Origin: Pokkaliibacter sp046614695 | Lineage (GTDB): Bacteria > Pseudomonadota > Gammaproteobacteria > Pseudomonadales > Balneatricaceae | NCBI RefSeq assembly: GCF_046614695.1 | Contig: NZ_JBKKHQ010000016.1 | Span: 1 to 64,000 of the forward strand | DNA length: 64,000 nt | Direction: 5' to 3' | In this document: piece after piece, positions 43,056 to 52,509 of the stretch | Position numbering within the stretch: the stretch's first letter is position 1 | Layout: each line of letters opens with the position of its first letter | Program-made: the position numbers and the translations under genes | The notes under the pieces: model-generated | Seen by the model: the letters and a program-made list of their open reading frames with translations, nothing else | Database searches by the model: none | What the model was told of the DNA's origin: nothing

Positions 43056-43448
43056 CGCGCCGTTATTGTCTTTCTTCTGGTGGCCGTGCTCTTGACTGTA
43101 ACCTCTTGTTGCATGGTCACTTTTTCTCTTCCAGACCGCCATGCTTCGCGGCTTTCGGTCCCCGCCGGTCAAACCGGTGTCGTATTTATTTAACTCCCGC
43201 ACTACCTTTGTAGACTTGATTCTTCGATAATTGTGCGCCATGCGATGATTCCGTCTCGAAGTTTCCGCTAGGCTTTAGCTACACTTCCAGAAAAAAGCAT
43301 CGCAATGTGCTGTCAGGTCGATGAGAAAAATCTGGTCAGGTCTTCACTGGCACGCCTGCGCAGCCACGCACACGATAATGACTACCATGGGATGGGGCGA
43401 CCGACGGGTCGGTCTACTGAGTCTGCACAATAAGAAGTTGAAAGCACT
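43056..43448. other. 393-bp control region of the NAD-glutamate dehydrogenase gene
   Basis: Apart from a tandem ArgR-like site (43157-43198) there is a -10-like GATAAT at 43226-43231, leaving about 220 bases of untranslated leader. No coding frame or known riboswitch was recognised. Confidence 0.45.
43157..43198 (+). promoter_or_regulatory. candidate ArgR (AraC-type) operator before gdhB
   Basis: Two adjacent 21-bp modules: GGTCCC-N8-AA-N5 (43157-43177) and TGTCGT-N8-AA-N5 (43178-43198). The pseudomonad ArgR consensus, as I recall it, is TGTCGC-N8-AA-N5 in tandem. The second module has 5 of 6 matches in the hexamer plus AA; the first has 4 of 6 plus AA. The site ends just upstream of where a -35 would lie for GATAAT at 43226. 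Confidence 0.45.
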
Positions 43449-46400
43449 ATGCACAGTCAAAACAGTAAGAAAAAGGATGCCATTGCTCGCGTCGTCGCGT
43501 TAATGGAAGAGCGTCTGTCGGAAGGTCATAAGAAGCCATTGCTGGCGCTGACCGACATGTTCCTCTCCGAGACCAGCGCCAAGGAGCTGCAGCGCATCTC
43601 CAGCGAAGATCAGTATGGCGCCGTCCTCAGCCTGTGGGATTTCCTGCAGCATCGCCCCGCCGGGCAGCCTATCGTCCGTGCCTATAACCCCAACTATGAA
43701 GAACACGCGTGGCAGTCAACTCACACCATCGTTGAGATTGCCACCAATGACATGCCTTTCCTGGTCGCTTCCCTGACCATGGGCTTTAACCGTCTGGACA
43801 TGGCCATCCACATGACGACTCACCCGATTATTGCGGTGGTGCGTGATGACAAAGGCCAGATCGTTTCCCTGCATGACCGTTATGACGCGCCCGAGAATGC
43901 ACATCTGGAAGCCATCATGCGCTTCGAGATTGACCGCCAGAGCGAGCCGGAAGTGCTGGAGCGCATTGTCGAGGAAGTGCGTCAGGTCATTTATGACGTG
44001 CGAGTGGCCGTGGAAGACTGGCCGTCCATGCGCAGCAAAATGTCGGAAATCATCGAGCGTACCCGCGCAGTGGATCTACCCCTGCGTGATGATGACCTTG
44101 AAGAGTCCCTGTCCCTGCTGGACTGGATGGTCGATAACCATTTCACCTTCGTTGGTTACCGCTATTTTGACCTTGAGCGTAAGGACGATGCCCAGTGCGT
44201 ACTGCATTTGAAGCCTGAGGCTTGCCTTGGAACCTTCCGTGATGTCTCTCATTTCAGTGAAGAACGTCTGCACGTCAAGCTCTCGCCACGTCTGTCTGAG
44301 CTGGCGGTAGAGCCGTCACTGCTGATCATCACCAAGTCCACGTCGCGCTCCACCGTCCACCGTCCGGCGCACCTGGATTATGTGGGTATCAAAGCGTTTG
44401 ATGATCAGGGCAATGTCATCGGTGAGCACCGTTTCTTCGGTCTCTTCACCTCTGATGCCTACTCCATGCGTGTGAATGAGATTCCACTGCTGCGCTTGAA
44501 AGAGCGCCGTCTGCTTGAGCATCTCAAGGTGCCGCTGAATACCCACAAGGGTCGTCTGCTGTCCAATATTCTGGACAACTTCCCGCGTGATGAAATGCTG
44601 CAGGCCAGCCAGAGCGATCTGGAAGAAACCGTGCGCGGCATTCTGGAACTGGAAGGCCGCAAGCAACTGCGTCTTTTCACCCGTACTGATATTTATGGCC
44701 GTTTTGTCACTGCGCAGGTGTACGTTCCCAAGGACCGTTACAACACTGAACTGCGTCTGGTGATGGAGCAGCTGATGCTCAAGGAATTCAAAGGTGTCTC
44801 CATTGAGTTCAACGTGCGTCACATGGAAGGCGTTCTGGCGCGCGTCCACTTCACCATCCATACCCGCGATGCCCACGAGCTGAGCTTCGATGTGGAAGAT
44901 CTGGAAGCAAGGATGGCAGAAGCCATGCTGTCCTGGGAAGACAAGGTTCACGTGGCCCTGCGTGCCAAGGTTGGCGAAGAAAAAGCCAACAAGCAGCACA
45001 AGGCCTATCAGAATGCCTTCCCCAGCGCTTACCGTGAAGACTTCACTCCGAACCGTGCGGTTCAGGACGTGCTGCGTCTTGAGTCCCTGACCGAAGCCGC
45101 GCCGGTTTCCACCTATCTTTACCGTCCGCTGGAAAGCTTCGGTGATGATCTGCGCTTCAAGGTCTTTGGTCGTGGTCCGATCATGGCTCTCTCTGACGTG
45201 TTGCCAGTGATGGAAAACATGGGCGTTCGCGTGATTGCTGCGCGTCCTTATGAGATTTCTCCCTCCGAGCGTGAAGAGCGCTGGATTCTGGACTTCGATA
45301 TCAGCTCCCGTACAGGTGAGCCACTGGATGCCGATGAGATCCGTGACCTGTTTCAGGACACCTTTACCGCGGCCATTGCCGGTCAGGTGGAGAACGACGG
45401 CTTTAACCGTCTGGTGATCAGTGCGGGTCTGGACTGGCGCACCGTGGTCATGCTGCGTGCCGTGGCCAAATACCTGCTGCAGATCCGTGTGCCTTTCTCT
45501 CAGGCGTACATGGAAGAAACTCTGCTGCGCAACGCCAATATCACCCACATGCTGGCGGATCTCTTTATCGAGCGTTTTGCGCCGGGTAAAGGCCGTCAGG
45601 GTGAAGCGGATCAGCTGGTGGCGCGGATGGAAGAGGCGCTGGAAAGCGTCAGCAATCTCGACGAAGACCGCATTCTGCGTCACTTCCTGTCGGTGGTTCA
45701 GGCCATGCTGCGTACCAACTTCTATCAGCCTGATCAGGACGGCAACAACAAGGGCTATGTGTCTTTCAAGCTGAACCCTGAGCTGATTCCTGCGGTACCG
45801 CTGCCTCGTCCCAAGTTCGAGATCTTTGTTTACAGCCCCTGGGTTGAAGGTGTGCATCTGCGTGGCGGTAAAGTCGCCCGTGGTGGTCTTCGCTGGTCTG
45901 ATCGTCGTGAGGATTTCCGTACCGAGATTCTAGGTCTGGTCAAAGCCCAGATGGTCAAGAACGCGGTTATCGTGCCGGTGGGCGCCAAGGGTGGTTTTGT
46001 CTGCAAGCAGATGCCCGCCAATGCCAGCCGTGATGAAACGCTGGCCGAAGGTATCCGTTGCTACCAGACCTTTATCCGCGCACTGCTCGACATCACCGAT
46101 AACCTGGTGAAGGGCGAGATTGTGGCGCCAGCGCACGTTACCCGCTACGACGAGGATGATCCCTATCTGGTGGTGGCCGCCGACAAAGGCACCGCGACTT
46201 TCTCGGATATCGCCAACGCCATTTCCAAAGAGTACGGCCACTGGCTGGGTGATGCTTTCGCCTCGGGCGGTAGTCAGGGTTATGACCACAAGAAGATGGG
46301 TATCACCGCGCGTGGCGCGTGGGAATCCGTCAAGCGTCTGTTCCGTGAACAGGGCCACGACAGCCAGAGCCAGGATTTCACCGTAGTGGGTGTGGGCGAC

Positions 46401-48272
46401 ATGGCCGGTGACGTATTCGGTAACGGCATGCTGCTGTCACGCCATATACGTCTGATCGCTGCCTTTAACCACATGCATATCTTCTTTGATCCAACGCCGG
46501 ATGCGGCTTCTTCCTTTGAAGAGCGTCAGCGCATGTTTAACCTGCCACGCTCCAGCTGGGCGGATTACAACAAAGAGCTGATCTCAAAAGGTGGCGGTAT
46601 CTTCGAGCGTAGCGCCAAGTCCATTGCCATCAATGCCGAAATGCGTGCGGCACTGGGGATTGATGATGGGGTTACCCGCATGACGCCCAACGAGCTGATC
46701 AGCGCGATTCTGAAAGCGCCGGTGGATCTGCTGTGGAACGGCGGTATCGGTACTTACGTGAAGAGCACCAGCGAAACTCATGCGGATGTGGGCGACAAAG
46801 CCAACGATGCGGTTCGTATCGATGGCCGTGAGCTGCGCTGCAAAGTCGTCGGCGAGGGCGGTAACCTCGGCTTCACCCAGAAAGGGCGTATCGAGTTCGC
46901 GCAGAACGGTGGTTACATCAACACCGATGCGATCGATAACTCCGGTGGTGTCGACTCCTCTGACCATGAGGTCAACATCAAGATTCTGCTGGGCGCCATT
47001 GTGGATGGCGGCGACATGACCGAGAAACAGCGTAATGAGCTGCTGGCGTCCATGACTGATGAAGTCGCGGAACTGGTGCTGCGCCATAACCGTGGTCAGA
47101 GCAACATCCTGAGCCTGAGCAAACGTCTTGCCCGCCTGCGTGTCAGTGATCAGCAGCGCCTTATGCATACGCTGGAGCGTGAAGGTCGTCTGAACCGCAA
47201 ACTGGAATACCTGCCTGAAGATGATGTCATCAGCCAGCTGATCAAGGATGCCAAAGGCCTGACCCGCCCGGAAACGGCGGTACTGCTGTCTTACGCCAAG
47301 ATCCGTACCTTTGATGAGCTGAGCCATGCTGATATCGCTTCTGATGAGTATCTGGTGCAGTCACTGGCGGAATACTTCCCGACCGCACTGCAGAAGCAGT
47401 TCACCCAGCAGATTGGTCAGCATCCGCTGCGCAACGAAATTCTGGCAACGCACCTGACTAACCAGCTGCATAACCAGATGGGTATTACCTTCTGCCATTA
47501 CCTGCAGGAAGAAACCAACGCCAAGACCATCGACATCCTGCGCTGCTGGATGGCGGTGCGCGAGATTTTTGATACCAACTCTCTGGTAGCGGAAATCAAC
47601 GGCCTGCCTAATGACTTTAGTGATGAAGTTCTGGCTGACATGCAGTTCAAGCTGAATGATCTGATGGGCAAAGCCACCCTGTGGCTGCTGCGTTCACAGA
47701 AAGCGCCTTACGATGTACAGACGCTGATTAACCAGTACGCACCAGGCATTCGCACGCTGGCAGAAAGCCTGCCGACCATGCTGTCTGACGAAGCGCTGAC
47801 CGCGCATCAGGAAGCGGCTGCCCACTGGTTGGAGAATGGTGTTTCCGGTCCAATGGCGCTGCGTCTGGCTGGTCTGGTCTGGCTGTCTTCGGCACTGGAT
47901 ATCGTTCGTGTTGCCGGTGAAACTGAAGTCTCTGTCAGCGAAGCGGGTAAAGCCTACTTCTCCCTGGATGTGGAACTTGAGCTGCATTGGCTGCGTCGTG
48001 CCATCCGTGGTCTTGCGCAGGATGATCTGTGGCAGCGCAAAGCCCGCGCCACCCTGCTGGACGAGCTGGATGGCGTACTGCGCGGTCTGTGTATCAGCCT
48101 GATTCAGGGCTCTGGCGAACAGGTGCCTGTGGACTTCCTGCCAGAGTGGCTGGAAGAGCACAAAGAAGGCGTTAATCATTGTGCCGACGTCTTTAAAGGC
48201 CTGCAGTCAGCAGACCGACACAATCTGGCGATGTTGTCCGTTGCCGTCGGTGAAGTTCGACAGCTGCTCTAA
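43449..48272 (+). CDS. gdhB: NAD-specific glutamate dehydrogenase, large (about 180 kDa) class
   Basis: 1607 residues, the size of the L-180 class. An N-terminal regulatory part with ACT-like segments leads to the catalytic core at about 800-1150: the substrate motif KVARGGLRWSDRREDFRTEI, the catalytic Lys near 846 in PVGAKGGFV, and the NAD-binding turn VVGVGDMAGDVFGNG. A C-terminal helical part follows. It deaminates glutamate to 2-oxoglutarate with NAD+, a catabolic role. In Pseudomonas the orthologue is arginine-inducible; the ArgR-like site upstream and the transaminase gene downstream fit that. The start is the ATG at 43449, with a weak ribosome site. Confidence 0.95.
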   Translation: MHSQNSKKKDAIARVVALMEERLSEGHKKPLLALTDMFLSETSAKELQRISSEDQYGAVLSLWDFLQHRPAGQPIVRAYNPNYEEHAWQSTHTIVEIATNDMPFLVASLTMGFNRLDMAIHMTTHPIIAVVRDDKGQIVSLHDRYDAPENAHLEAIMRFEIDRQSEPEVLERIVEEVRQVIYDVRVAVEDWPSMRSKMSEIIERTRAVDLPLRDDDLEESLSLLDWMVDNHFTFVGYRYFDLERKDDAQCVLHLKPEACLGTFRDVSHFSEERLHVKLSPRLSELAVEPSLLIITKSTSRSTVHRPAHLDYVGIKAFDDQGNVIGEHRFFGLFTSDAYSMRVNEIPLLRLKERRLLEHLKVPLNTHKGRLLSNILDNFPRDEMLQASQSDLEETVRGILELEGRKQLRLFTRTDIYGRFVTAQVYVPKDRYNTELRLVMEQLMLKEFKGVSIEFNVRHMEGVLARVHFTIHTRDAHELSFDVEDLEARMAEAMLSWEDKVHVALRAKVGEEKANKQHKAYQNAFPSAYREDFTPNRAVQDVLRLESLTEAAPVSTYLYRPLESFGDDLRFKVFGRGPIMALSDVLPVMENMGVRVIAARPYEISPSEREERWILDFDISSRTGEPLDADEIRDLFQDTFTAAIAGQVENDGFNRLVISAGLDWRTVVMLRAVAKYLLQIRVPFSQAYMEETLLRNANITHMLADLFIERFAPGKGRQGEADQLVARMEEALESVSNLDEDRILRHFLSVVQAMLRTNFYQPDQDGNNKGYVSFKLNPELIPAVPLPRPKFEIFVYSPWVEGVHLRGGKVARGGLRWSDRREDFRTEILGLVKAQMVKNAVIVPVGAKGGFVCKQMPANASRDETLAEGIRCYQTFIRALLDITDNLVKGEIVAPAHVTRYDEDDPYLVVAADKGTATFSDIANAISKEYGHWLGDAFASGGSQGYDHKKMGITARGAWESVKRLFREQGHDSQSQDFTVVGVGDMAGDVFGNGMLLSRHIRLIAAFNHMHIFFDPTPDAASSFEERQRMFNLPRSSWADYNKELISKGGGIFERSAKSIAINAEMRAALGIDDGVTRMTPNELISAILKAPVDLLWNGGIGTYVKSTSETHADVGDKANDAVRIDGRELRCKVVGEGGNLGFTQKGRIEFAQNGGYINTDAIDNSGGVDSSDHEVNIKILLGAIVDGGDMTEKQRNELLASMTDEVAELVLRHNRGQSNILSLSKRLARLRVSDQQRLMHTLEREGRLNRKLEYLPEDDVISQLIKDAKGLTRPETAVLLSYAKIRTFDELSHADIASDEYLVQSLAEYFPTALQKQFTQQIGQHPLRNEILATHLTNQLHNQMGITFCHYLQEETNAKTIDILRCWMAVREIFDTNSLVAEINGLPNDFSDEVLADMQFKLNDLMGKATLWLLRSQKAPYDVQTLINQYAPGIRTLAESLPTMLSDEALTAHQEAAAHWLENGVSGPMALRLAGLVWLSSALDIVRVAGETEVSVSEAGKAYFSLDVELELHWLRRAIRGLAQDDLWQRKARATLLDELDGVLRGLCISLIQGSGEQVPVDFLPEWLEEHKEGVNHCADVFKGLQSADRHNLAMLSVAVGEVRQLL

Positions 48273-48292
48273 TCCGGCAGTGAACTGACCAG

Positions 48293-48325
48293 AACCGCCG
48301 GCTGTTAATGTCGGCGGTTTTTTTT
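48293..48325 (+). terminator. terminator of gdhB
   Basis: AACCGCCG / CGGCGGTT with an 11-nt loop, then a T-run, 20 bases past the stop codon. Confidence 0.9.
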
Positions 48326-48399
48326 GCTCTGAAAACGGCCCTGGTCCCAGAGCGTGGCGCTCTGGCCAGGGCTATTGCAGGTAGAAACGCTGAAATCCC

Positions 48400-48441
48400 T
48401 GTCGCGAACCTGCAATCATTTGTTGTCCATTGACGATATAA
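48400..48441 (+). promoter_or_regulatory. candidate ArgR (AraC-type) operator before the ornithine transaminase gene
   Basis: TGTCGC-N8-AA-N5 (48400-48420), a full match to the pseudomonad ArgR module, is followed in register by TGTTGT-N8-GA-N5 (48421-48441). The 21-bp direct-repeat spacing equals two helical turns. Identification rests on the recalled consensus. Confidence 0.55.
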
Positions 48442-48539
48442 AGTACAGGGAGTACAAACACGGTTTGCCTTGCACGTATGCAGGGCAAGATAGCAGGGCC
48501 ACGTCGTGCTCTGCGCAGAACAATAGGTGAGGAAAGGCA

Positions 48540-49763
48540 ATGTCCACTACACAGGTTACACGGTCGACGTTTGATGACGTCATGGTTCCTAACTACAACC
48601 CTTCTGCCATCGTGCCCGTTCGCGGTGAAGGGTCACGAGTATGGGATCAGGAAGGCCGAGAATACGTGGATTTTGCTGGCGGTATCGCCGTGACCTCACT
48701 GGGCCATTGCCATCCTGCGATGGTGAAGGCACTGACAGAACAGGGTAACAAACTCTGGCATCTGTCTAACGTCATGACTAACGAGCCTGCGCTGCGTCTG
48801 GCGGCCAAGCTGGTTGAAGCGACTTTCGCGGACAAGGTGTTCTTCGCCAACTCAGGCGGCGAAGCCAATGAAGCTGCTTTTAAACTGGCGCGTAAGTACG
48901 CCTATGACAACTTTGGCCCTGAAAAGAACGAAATTATCGCGTTCACCAACTCCTTCCACGGCCGTACCCTGTTCACCGTCTCGGTCGGTGGCCAGCCTAA
49001 GTACCGTGTGGGCTTTGAGCCCGTCCCGGCGGGCATCAACCATGTGCCCTATGGTGATCTGGAAGCGCTGAAAGCGGCAATCTCTGACAAAACCTGCGCG
49101 GTGGTCATGGAGCCGATTCAGGGCGAAGGCGGTATTCTGCCTGCGACAGTTGAGTTTGCTAAAGCCGTTCGTGAGCTGTGTGATGCCAACAATGCTCTGC
49201 TGGTCTTTGATGAAGTTCAGACTGGTATGGGTCGTACCGGCGCACTCTTTGATTACATGAACCTGGGTGTCACTCCGGACATTCTGTCTTCTGCCAAATC
49301 ACTGGGCGGTGGTTTCCCCATTGGCGCGATGCTGGCAACTGACAAGGTCGCAGCCAGCCTGAACTTTGGTTCTCACGGCTCAACCTACGGTGGTAACGCG
49401 CTGGCTTGCGCGGTAGCAGAAGCAGTTCTCGATGAAATCAACCGTCCTTCCGTACTGGAAGGCGTCAAGCACAAGCACCAGTTGTTCCGTGAAGGTCTGG
49501 AAGCCATCAACGCCAAATACCACGTGTTCAAAACCATTCGTGGTAAAGGTCTGCTGATTGGTGCTGAAGTGAGTGAGAAATACGTTGCTGACTTCAAACG
49601 CTTCGTCACCGCAGGTGCTGAAGAGGGCGTGATGTTGCTGACTGCCAGCACCAACACCCTGCGTTTTGCACCTTCATTGGTCATCCCGGATGAAGACATC
49701 AGCGAAGGTCTGGCACGCTTTGAGAAAGCCGTTGCTAAAGTCGTGGAAGAGCTGGGCAAGTAA
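48540..49763 (+). CDS. argD: acetylornithine/succinylornithine-type aminotransferase
   Basis: 407 residues, class III PLP aminotransferase of the ArgD/AstC/AruC type: VFFANSGGEANEAAFKLARKY, GRTLFTVSVGGQPKY, LLVFDEVQTGMGRTG and the Schiff-base Lys near 253 in SSAKSLGGGFPIG. It moves the delta-amino group between N-acyl-ornithine and 2-oxoglutarate. It can serve arginine synthesis (ArgD) or the succinyl-arginine breakdown route (AstC). The rest of an ast/aru operon is absent, but the ArgR-like site and the neighbouring glutamate dehydrogenase favour the catabolic role. GAGGAAAGGC precedes the ATG. The argD symbol covers both possibilities. Confidence 0.88.
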   Translation: MSTTQVTRSTFDDVMVPNYNPSAIVPVRGEGSRVWDQEGREYVDFAGGIAVTSLGHCHPAMVKALTEQGNKLWHLSNVMTNEPALRLAAKLVEATFADKVFFANSGGEANEAAFKLARKYAYDNFGPEKNEIIAFTNSFHGRTLFTVSVGGQPKYRVGFEPVPAGINHVPYGDLEALKAAISDKTCAVVMEPIQGEGGILPATVEFAKAVRELCDANNALLVFDEVQTGMGRTGALFDYMNLGVTPDILSSAKSLGGGFPIGAMLATDKVAASLNFGSHGSTYGGNALACAVAEAVLDEINRPSVLEGVKHKHQLFREGLEAINAKYHVFKTIRGKGLLIGAEVSEKYVADFKRFVTAGAEEGVMLLTASTNTLRFAPSLVIPDEDISEGLARFEKAVAKVVEELGK

Positions 49764-49796
49764 GGTCTTCGCTTTTCATCGCACTTTGCGATAAAT

Positions 49797-49834
49797 AAAA
49801 ACGCCACGCTGTGAAAACAACGTGGCGTTTTTTT
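49797..49834 (+). terminator. terminator of the ornithine transaminase gene
   Basis: AAAACGCCACG / CGTGGCGTTTT with a 12-nt loop and a long T-run. Confidence 0.9.
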
Positions 49835-49917
49835 ATGGTCAATTTTTTACTCAGCTATCGCTAAATGCGTTTCCGCCAGAACTGTCAGCGCCGAAAACTA
49901 CTCGGGCAGCGCAGAAA

Positions 49918-50559
49918 CTACTCGGGAGCATAAGCCCGCAAAAACATGGCGATGGTTTCCTGCAGGTAAATATCAAAGTCTTCCGGTAATGGCCCTTTGG
50001 ACAAGCCCAGCTGACGGAGCAGCTTTTCACGGCCGGTGAGCATGCTCATCAAATGGGTAGCGGCCATTTCCGGGCGAGGAATACAGAGGCGCTCGGCCTG
50101 ATGAAGGCGCGTCAGATAATCGCAAATCTTGGTGTAAATCTGGGCGGGGCCGACCTGATAGAAACGAGCAGAAAGATCGGGCTGATGCTCGGCACTGTTG
50201 ATGCAGGTGCGCATCACCTGTACGGCGTCATCACTCAGGACCAGTACCGTAAATATTCTGGCAAAGCCCATGAGTGTTTCCGCCATAGGTGCCTTGGGGT
50301 CCAGCTCCAGATGGAACAGGCTGGAAGCCTCGCACTTGGCTTCAATCGCTTTGACGTAAAGCTCATCCTTGCTGCCAAAATGGCTGTAGACCGTCTGCTT
50401 GGAGACATCAGCATCCCGGGCGATGGTATCCATGCTGGTGGCGAGAAACCCCTGTGAGCAGAACTGGTCGATCGCGACTTCCAGAATGCGCTGGTGTTTC
50501 TCTTCGCTGCGTGAGCGCTGGCGGGTTGCCGTCGGGCTTGAGTCAGTCATTACGTTCAT
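49918..50559 (-). CDS. TetR-family transcriptional regulator
   Basis: 213 residues. Helix-turn-helix at about 20-65: RILEVAIDQFCSQGFLATSMDTIARDADVSKQTVYSHFGSKDELY in outline. The C-terminal domain looks like the TetR_C_7/AefR-like type (PHLMSMLTGREKLL-style segment). The 247-bp gap to the divergent purU contains no evident dyad, so the target is unclear. Two in-frame ATGs (50559 and 50550) both lack a strong ribosome site. Confidence 0.87.
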   Translation of the reverse strand: MNVMTDSSPTATRQRSRSEEKHQRILEVAIDQFCSQGFLATSMDTIARDADVSKQTVYSHFGSKDELYVKAIEAKCEASSLFHLELDPKAPMAETLMGFARIFTVLVLSDDAVQVMRTCINSAEHQPDLSARFYQVGPAQIYTKICDYLTRLHQAERLCIPRPEMAATHLMSMLTGREKLLRQLGLSKGPLPEDFDIYLQETIAMFLRAYAPE

Positions 50560-50806
50560 CGCTTAAAAGAGAGTCTGGCCATTTTACTGCAATGTAGAGG
50601 CCGATGGGCAAGGCAGGCGCTAATCGCTCTCAAAACGACGCGTTGCATGGATTAGACAATCGCCATGAAGACGCGCTTTGCACCGATTTGCGGTGATGGA
50701 GACGGAGGAATTCCGGTTTGCCGGTAGAGCTTGGCGCGGCTTCGGGGTATAACAGCAGTTCCCTGTGAATACCCGGCCTGAGGTCGGCGCAAAAGATTCG
50801 GAAATC

Positions 50807-51679
50807 ATGAAGCCTGCGTTGAATGCTCCCTCGTTTATTCTCACTGCCACTTGCCCTGCCTGCTCCGGCATTGTGGCGGCGGTATCGTCCTATCTGGCTG
50901 AACATGGCTGTTACATCAGTGAACTGGCGCAGTTTGATGATGAGGACAGCGGCAAGTTTTTTATGCGTGCGGTGTTCCGTCAGGATGCGACCTCGACCAA
51001 GGGCAGTGATGCCATTCGTGCGGGTTTTGCCGTGGTGGCGGAGTCGTTTGGGATGGATTGGAACTGGGTCAACGCTCAACAGCCCTGCCGCGTACTGATC
51101 ATGGTCTCGCGTTTTGATCACTGCCTGCGCGACCTTTTGTATCGCCATCAGAAAGGTGAGCTGAACATGGAGATCACGGCGGTGGTGTCCAACCATCTGG
51201 ATTTGCGTCCGATGGTCGAGCGGGAAGGGATTCGCTACATCTATCTGCCCATTTCCTCGGCTAACAAAGCGCAGCAGGAAAAAGCACTGCTCGACATCGT
51301 TGAGGACACCGGCACCGAGCTTGTGGTGCTTGCCCGTTATATGCAGATTCTTTCCGACGACCTGTGTCAGCAGCTGCGCGGCCGGGCCATCAATATCCAT
51401 CACTCCTTCCTGCCCGGCTTCAAGGGTGCCAAGCCTTACCATCAGGCCTATGAGCGTGGCGTGAAGCTGATTGGTGCCACTGCGCACTACGTCACGGCAG
51501 ATCTGGACGAAGGTCCGATTATTGAACAGGACGTACAACGGGTGGATCACACCTTCCGCCCTGATGCACTGGTGGCGATTGGTCGTGATACCGAAACGCA
51601 GGCATTGGCGCGGGCAGTGAAGGCGCATACTGAGCACCGGGTGTTTCTGGATGGCAATAAGACGGTGATGTTCCGCTAA
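50807..51679 (+). CDS. purU: formyltetrahydrofolate deformylase
   Basis: 290 residues from the ATG at 50807 (GGA upstream); a GTG at 50765 is in frame but has no ribosome site. An N-terminal ACT domain (about 8-85; ILTATCPACSGIVAAVSSYLAEHG) precedes the formyl-transferase-fold hydrolase with NHLDLRPMVE, the catalytic Asn/His in AINIHHSFLPGFKGAKPYHQAYERGVK and the Asp in DEGPIIEQD. It hydrolyses 10-formyl-tetrahydrofolate to formate and tetrahydrofolate, balancing one-carbon units under glycine and methionine control. The usual FRMR/DR opening of the ACT domain reads TATCPAC here. Confidence 0.92.
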   Translation: MKPALNAPSFILTATCPACSGIVAAVSSYLAEHGCYISELAQFDDEDSGKFFMRAVFRQDATSTKGSDAIRAGFAVVAESFGMDWNWVNAQQPCRVLIMVSRFDHCLRDLLYRHQKGELNMEITAVVSNHLDLRPMVEREGIRYIYLPISSANKAQQEKALLDIVEDTGTELVVLARYMQILSDDLCQQLRGRAINIHHSFLPGFKGAKPYHQAYERGVKLIGATAHYVTADLDEGPIIEQDVQRVDHTFRPDALVAIGRDTETQALARAVKAHTEHRVFLDGNKTVMFR

Positions 51680-51745
51680 GGCAATTCATGTCTTGCGACA
51701 AGGTGCGTGGCTCAGGCTCTGCGCCTTTTTTCTTTTCAGGTGTCC

Positions 51746-52408
51746 TCAAAAAGGAATGGGGCTGAATAACTGAATTCGCTCGCCGCTGTGAGGATGATCA
51801 AAGGCCAGCATTGCGGCATGCAGCAGCAGTCGGGGCGCAGCGTCAAACGCCGCCGGATGGGCATAAAATTCATCGCCCAGAATAGGGTTACCCAGCGCCA
51901 TCATATGAACTCGCAACTGATGAGATCGTCCGGTAATCGGGGTCAGGCGAATCTGCGAGTAACCCTCCTGCCGGGACAGCACCTCATAACGGGTTTGCGA
52001 GGGTTTGCCATGAACAAAACAGACCTTTTGACGCGGGCGGTTGGGCCAGTCGCAAATAAGTGGCAGATCAATCACCCCGAAAGGCTGTTGTGGCGCGCCG
52101 AATACCCGGGCGCGGTATTCCTTCTCCACCCGGCGTTGCTCAAACTGGCGCTTGAGCTTGCGCTCAGTCGCGGTATCCAATGCGATGATAAGCAGGCCGC
52201 TGGTGGCCATATCCAGCCGGTGTACCGCCTGAGCATTGTCAAAGTGGCGACGCAGACGGTGAATCACACTGTCATTCAGGGTCTTGCCCGGTACCGATAA
52301 TAGTCCGCTGGGTTTTTCGACGACAACAAAGCCTTCATCAGCGTAGTGAACGCCGAGGTCCAGAGCATGGGAAAGTTCAGCCAAAGTGCTGGTGACGGGG
52401 GAAAGCAT
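51746..52408 (-). CDS. rluA: RluA-family pseudouridine synthase
   Basis: 220 residues from the ATG at 52408, close to E. coli RluA (219). The catalytic Asp is in VHRLDMATSGLLIIAL; VVVEKPSGLLSVPG and ITGRSHQLRVHMMALGNPILGDEFY are the other family motifs. There is no S4 domain, as in RluA, which acts on 23S rRNA position 746 and tRNA position 32. An earlier frame from 52471 would add an unlikely Cys-rich leader. No clear ribosome site. Confidence 0.9.
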   Translation of the reverse strand: MLSPVTSTLAELSHALDLGVHYADEGFVVVEKPSGLLSVPGKTLNDSVIHRLRRHFDNAQAVHRLDMATSGLLIIALDTATERKLKRQFEQRRVEKEYRARVFGAPQQPFGVIDLPLICDWPNRPRQKVCFVHGKPSQTRYEVLSRQEGYSQIRLTPITGRSHQLRVHMMALGNPILGDEFYAHPAAFDAAPRLLLHAAMLAFDHPHSGERIQLFSPIPF

Positions 52409-52444
52409 CAAGCGAAAATCTGTGTGTAAGTGCCGGCAAGCAAG

Positions 52445-52468
52445 ACTGCCCGCACAGGGGCGGGCAGT
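52445..52468 (-). terminator. hairpin downstream of the chemoreceptor gene
   Basis: ACTGCCCGC / GCGGGCAGT, perfect 9-bp arms with a 6-nt loop, 42 bases past the receptor stop codon. The following minus-strand bases (CTTGCTTG) are only moderately T-rich, so it may be a weak terminator. Confidence 0.6.
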
Positions 52469-52509
52469 CAAGGAAACACGCCTGATGCTGCCTTGGGCAG
52501 CGCCGTGCT

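Noticed and set aside
43056..43448. Riboswitch in the long leader of gdhB
   Set aside because: I could not match any known aptamer core (glycine, SAM, TPP, lysine and others) and the ArgR-like site gives a simpler explanation.
44316..45857. 513-codon open frame antisense to the NAD-glutamate dehydrogenase gene
   Set aside because: It mirrors the strongly biased codons of gdhB, has no ribosome site or family motif, and its composition (rich in His, Gln, Arg and Val) is that of a reverse-frame shadow.
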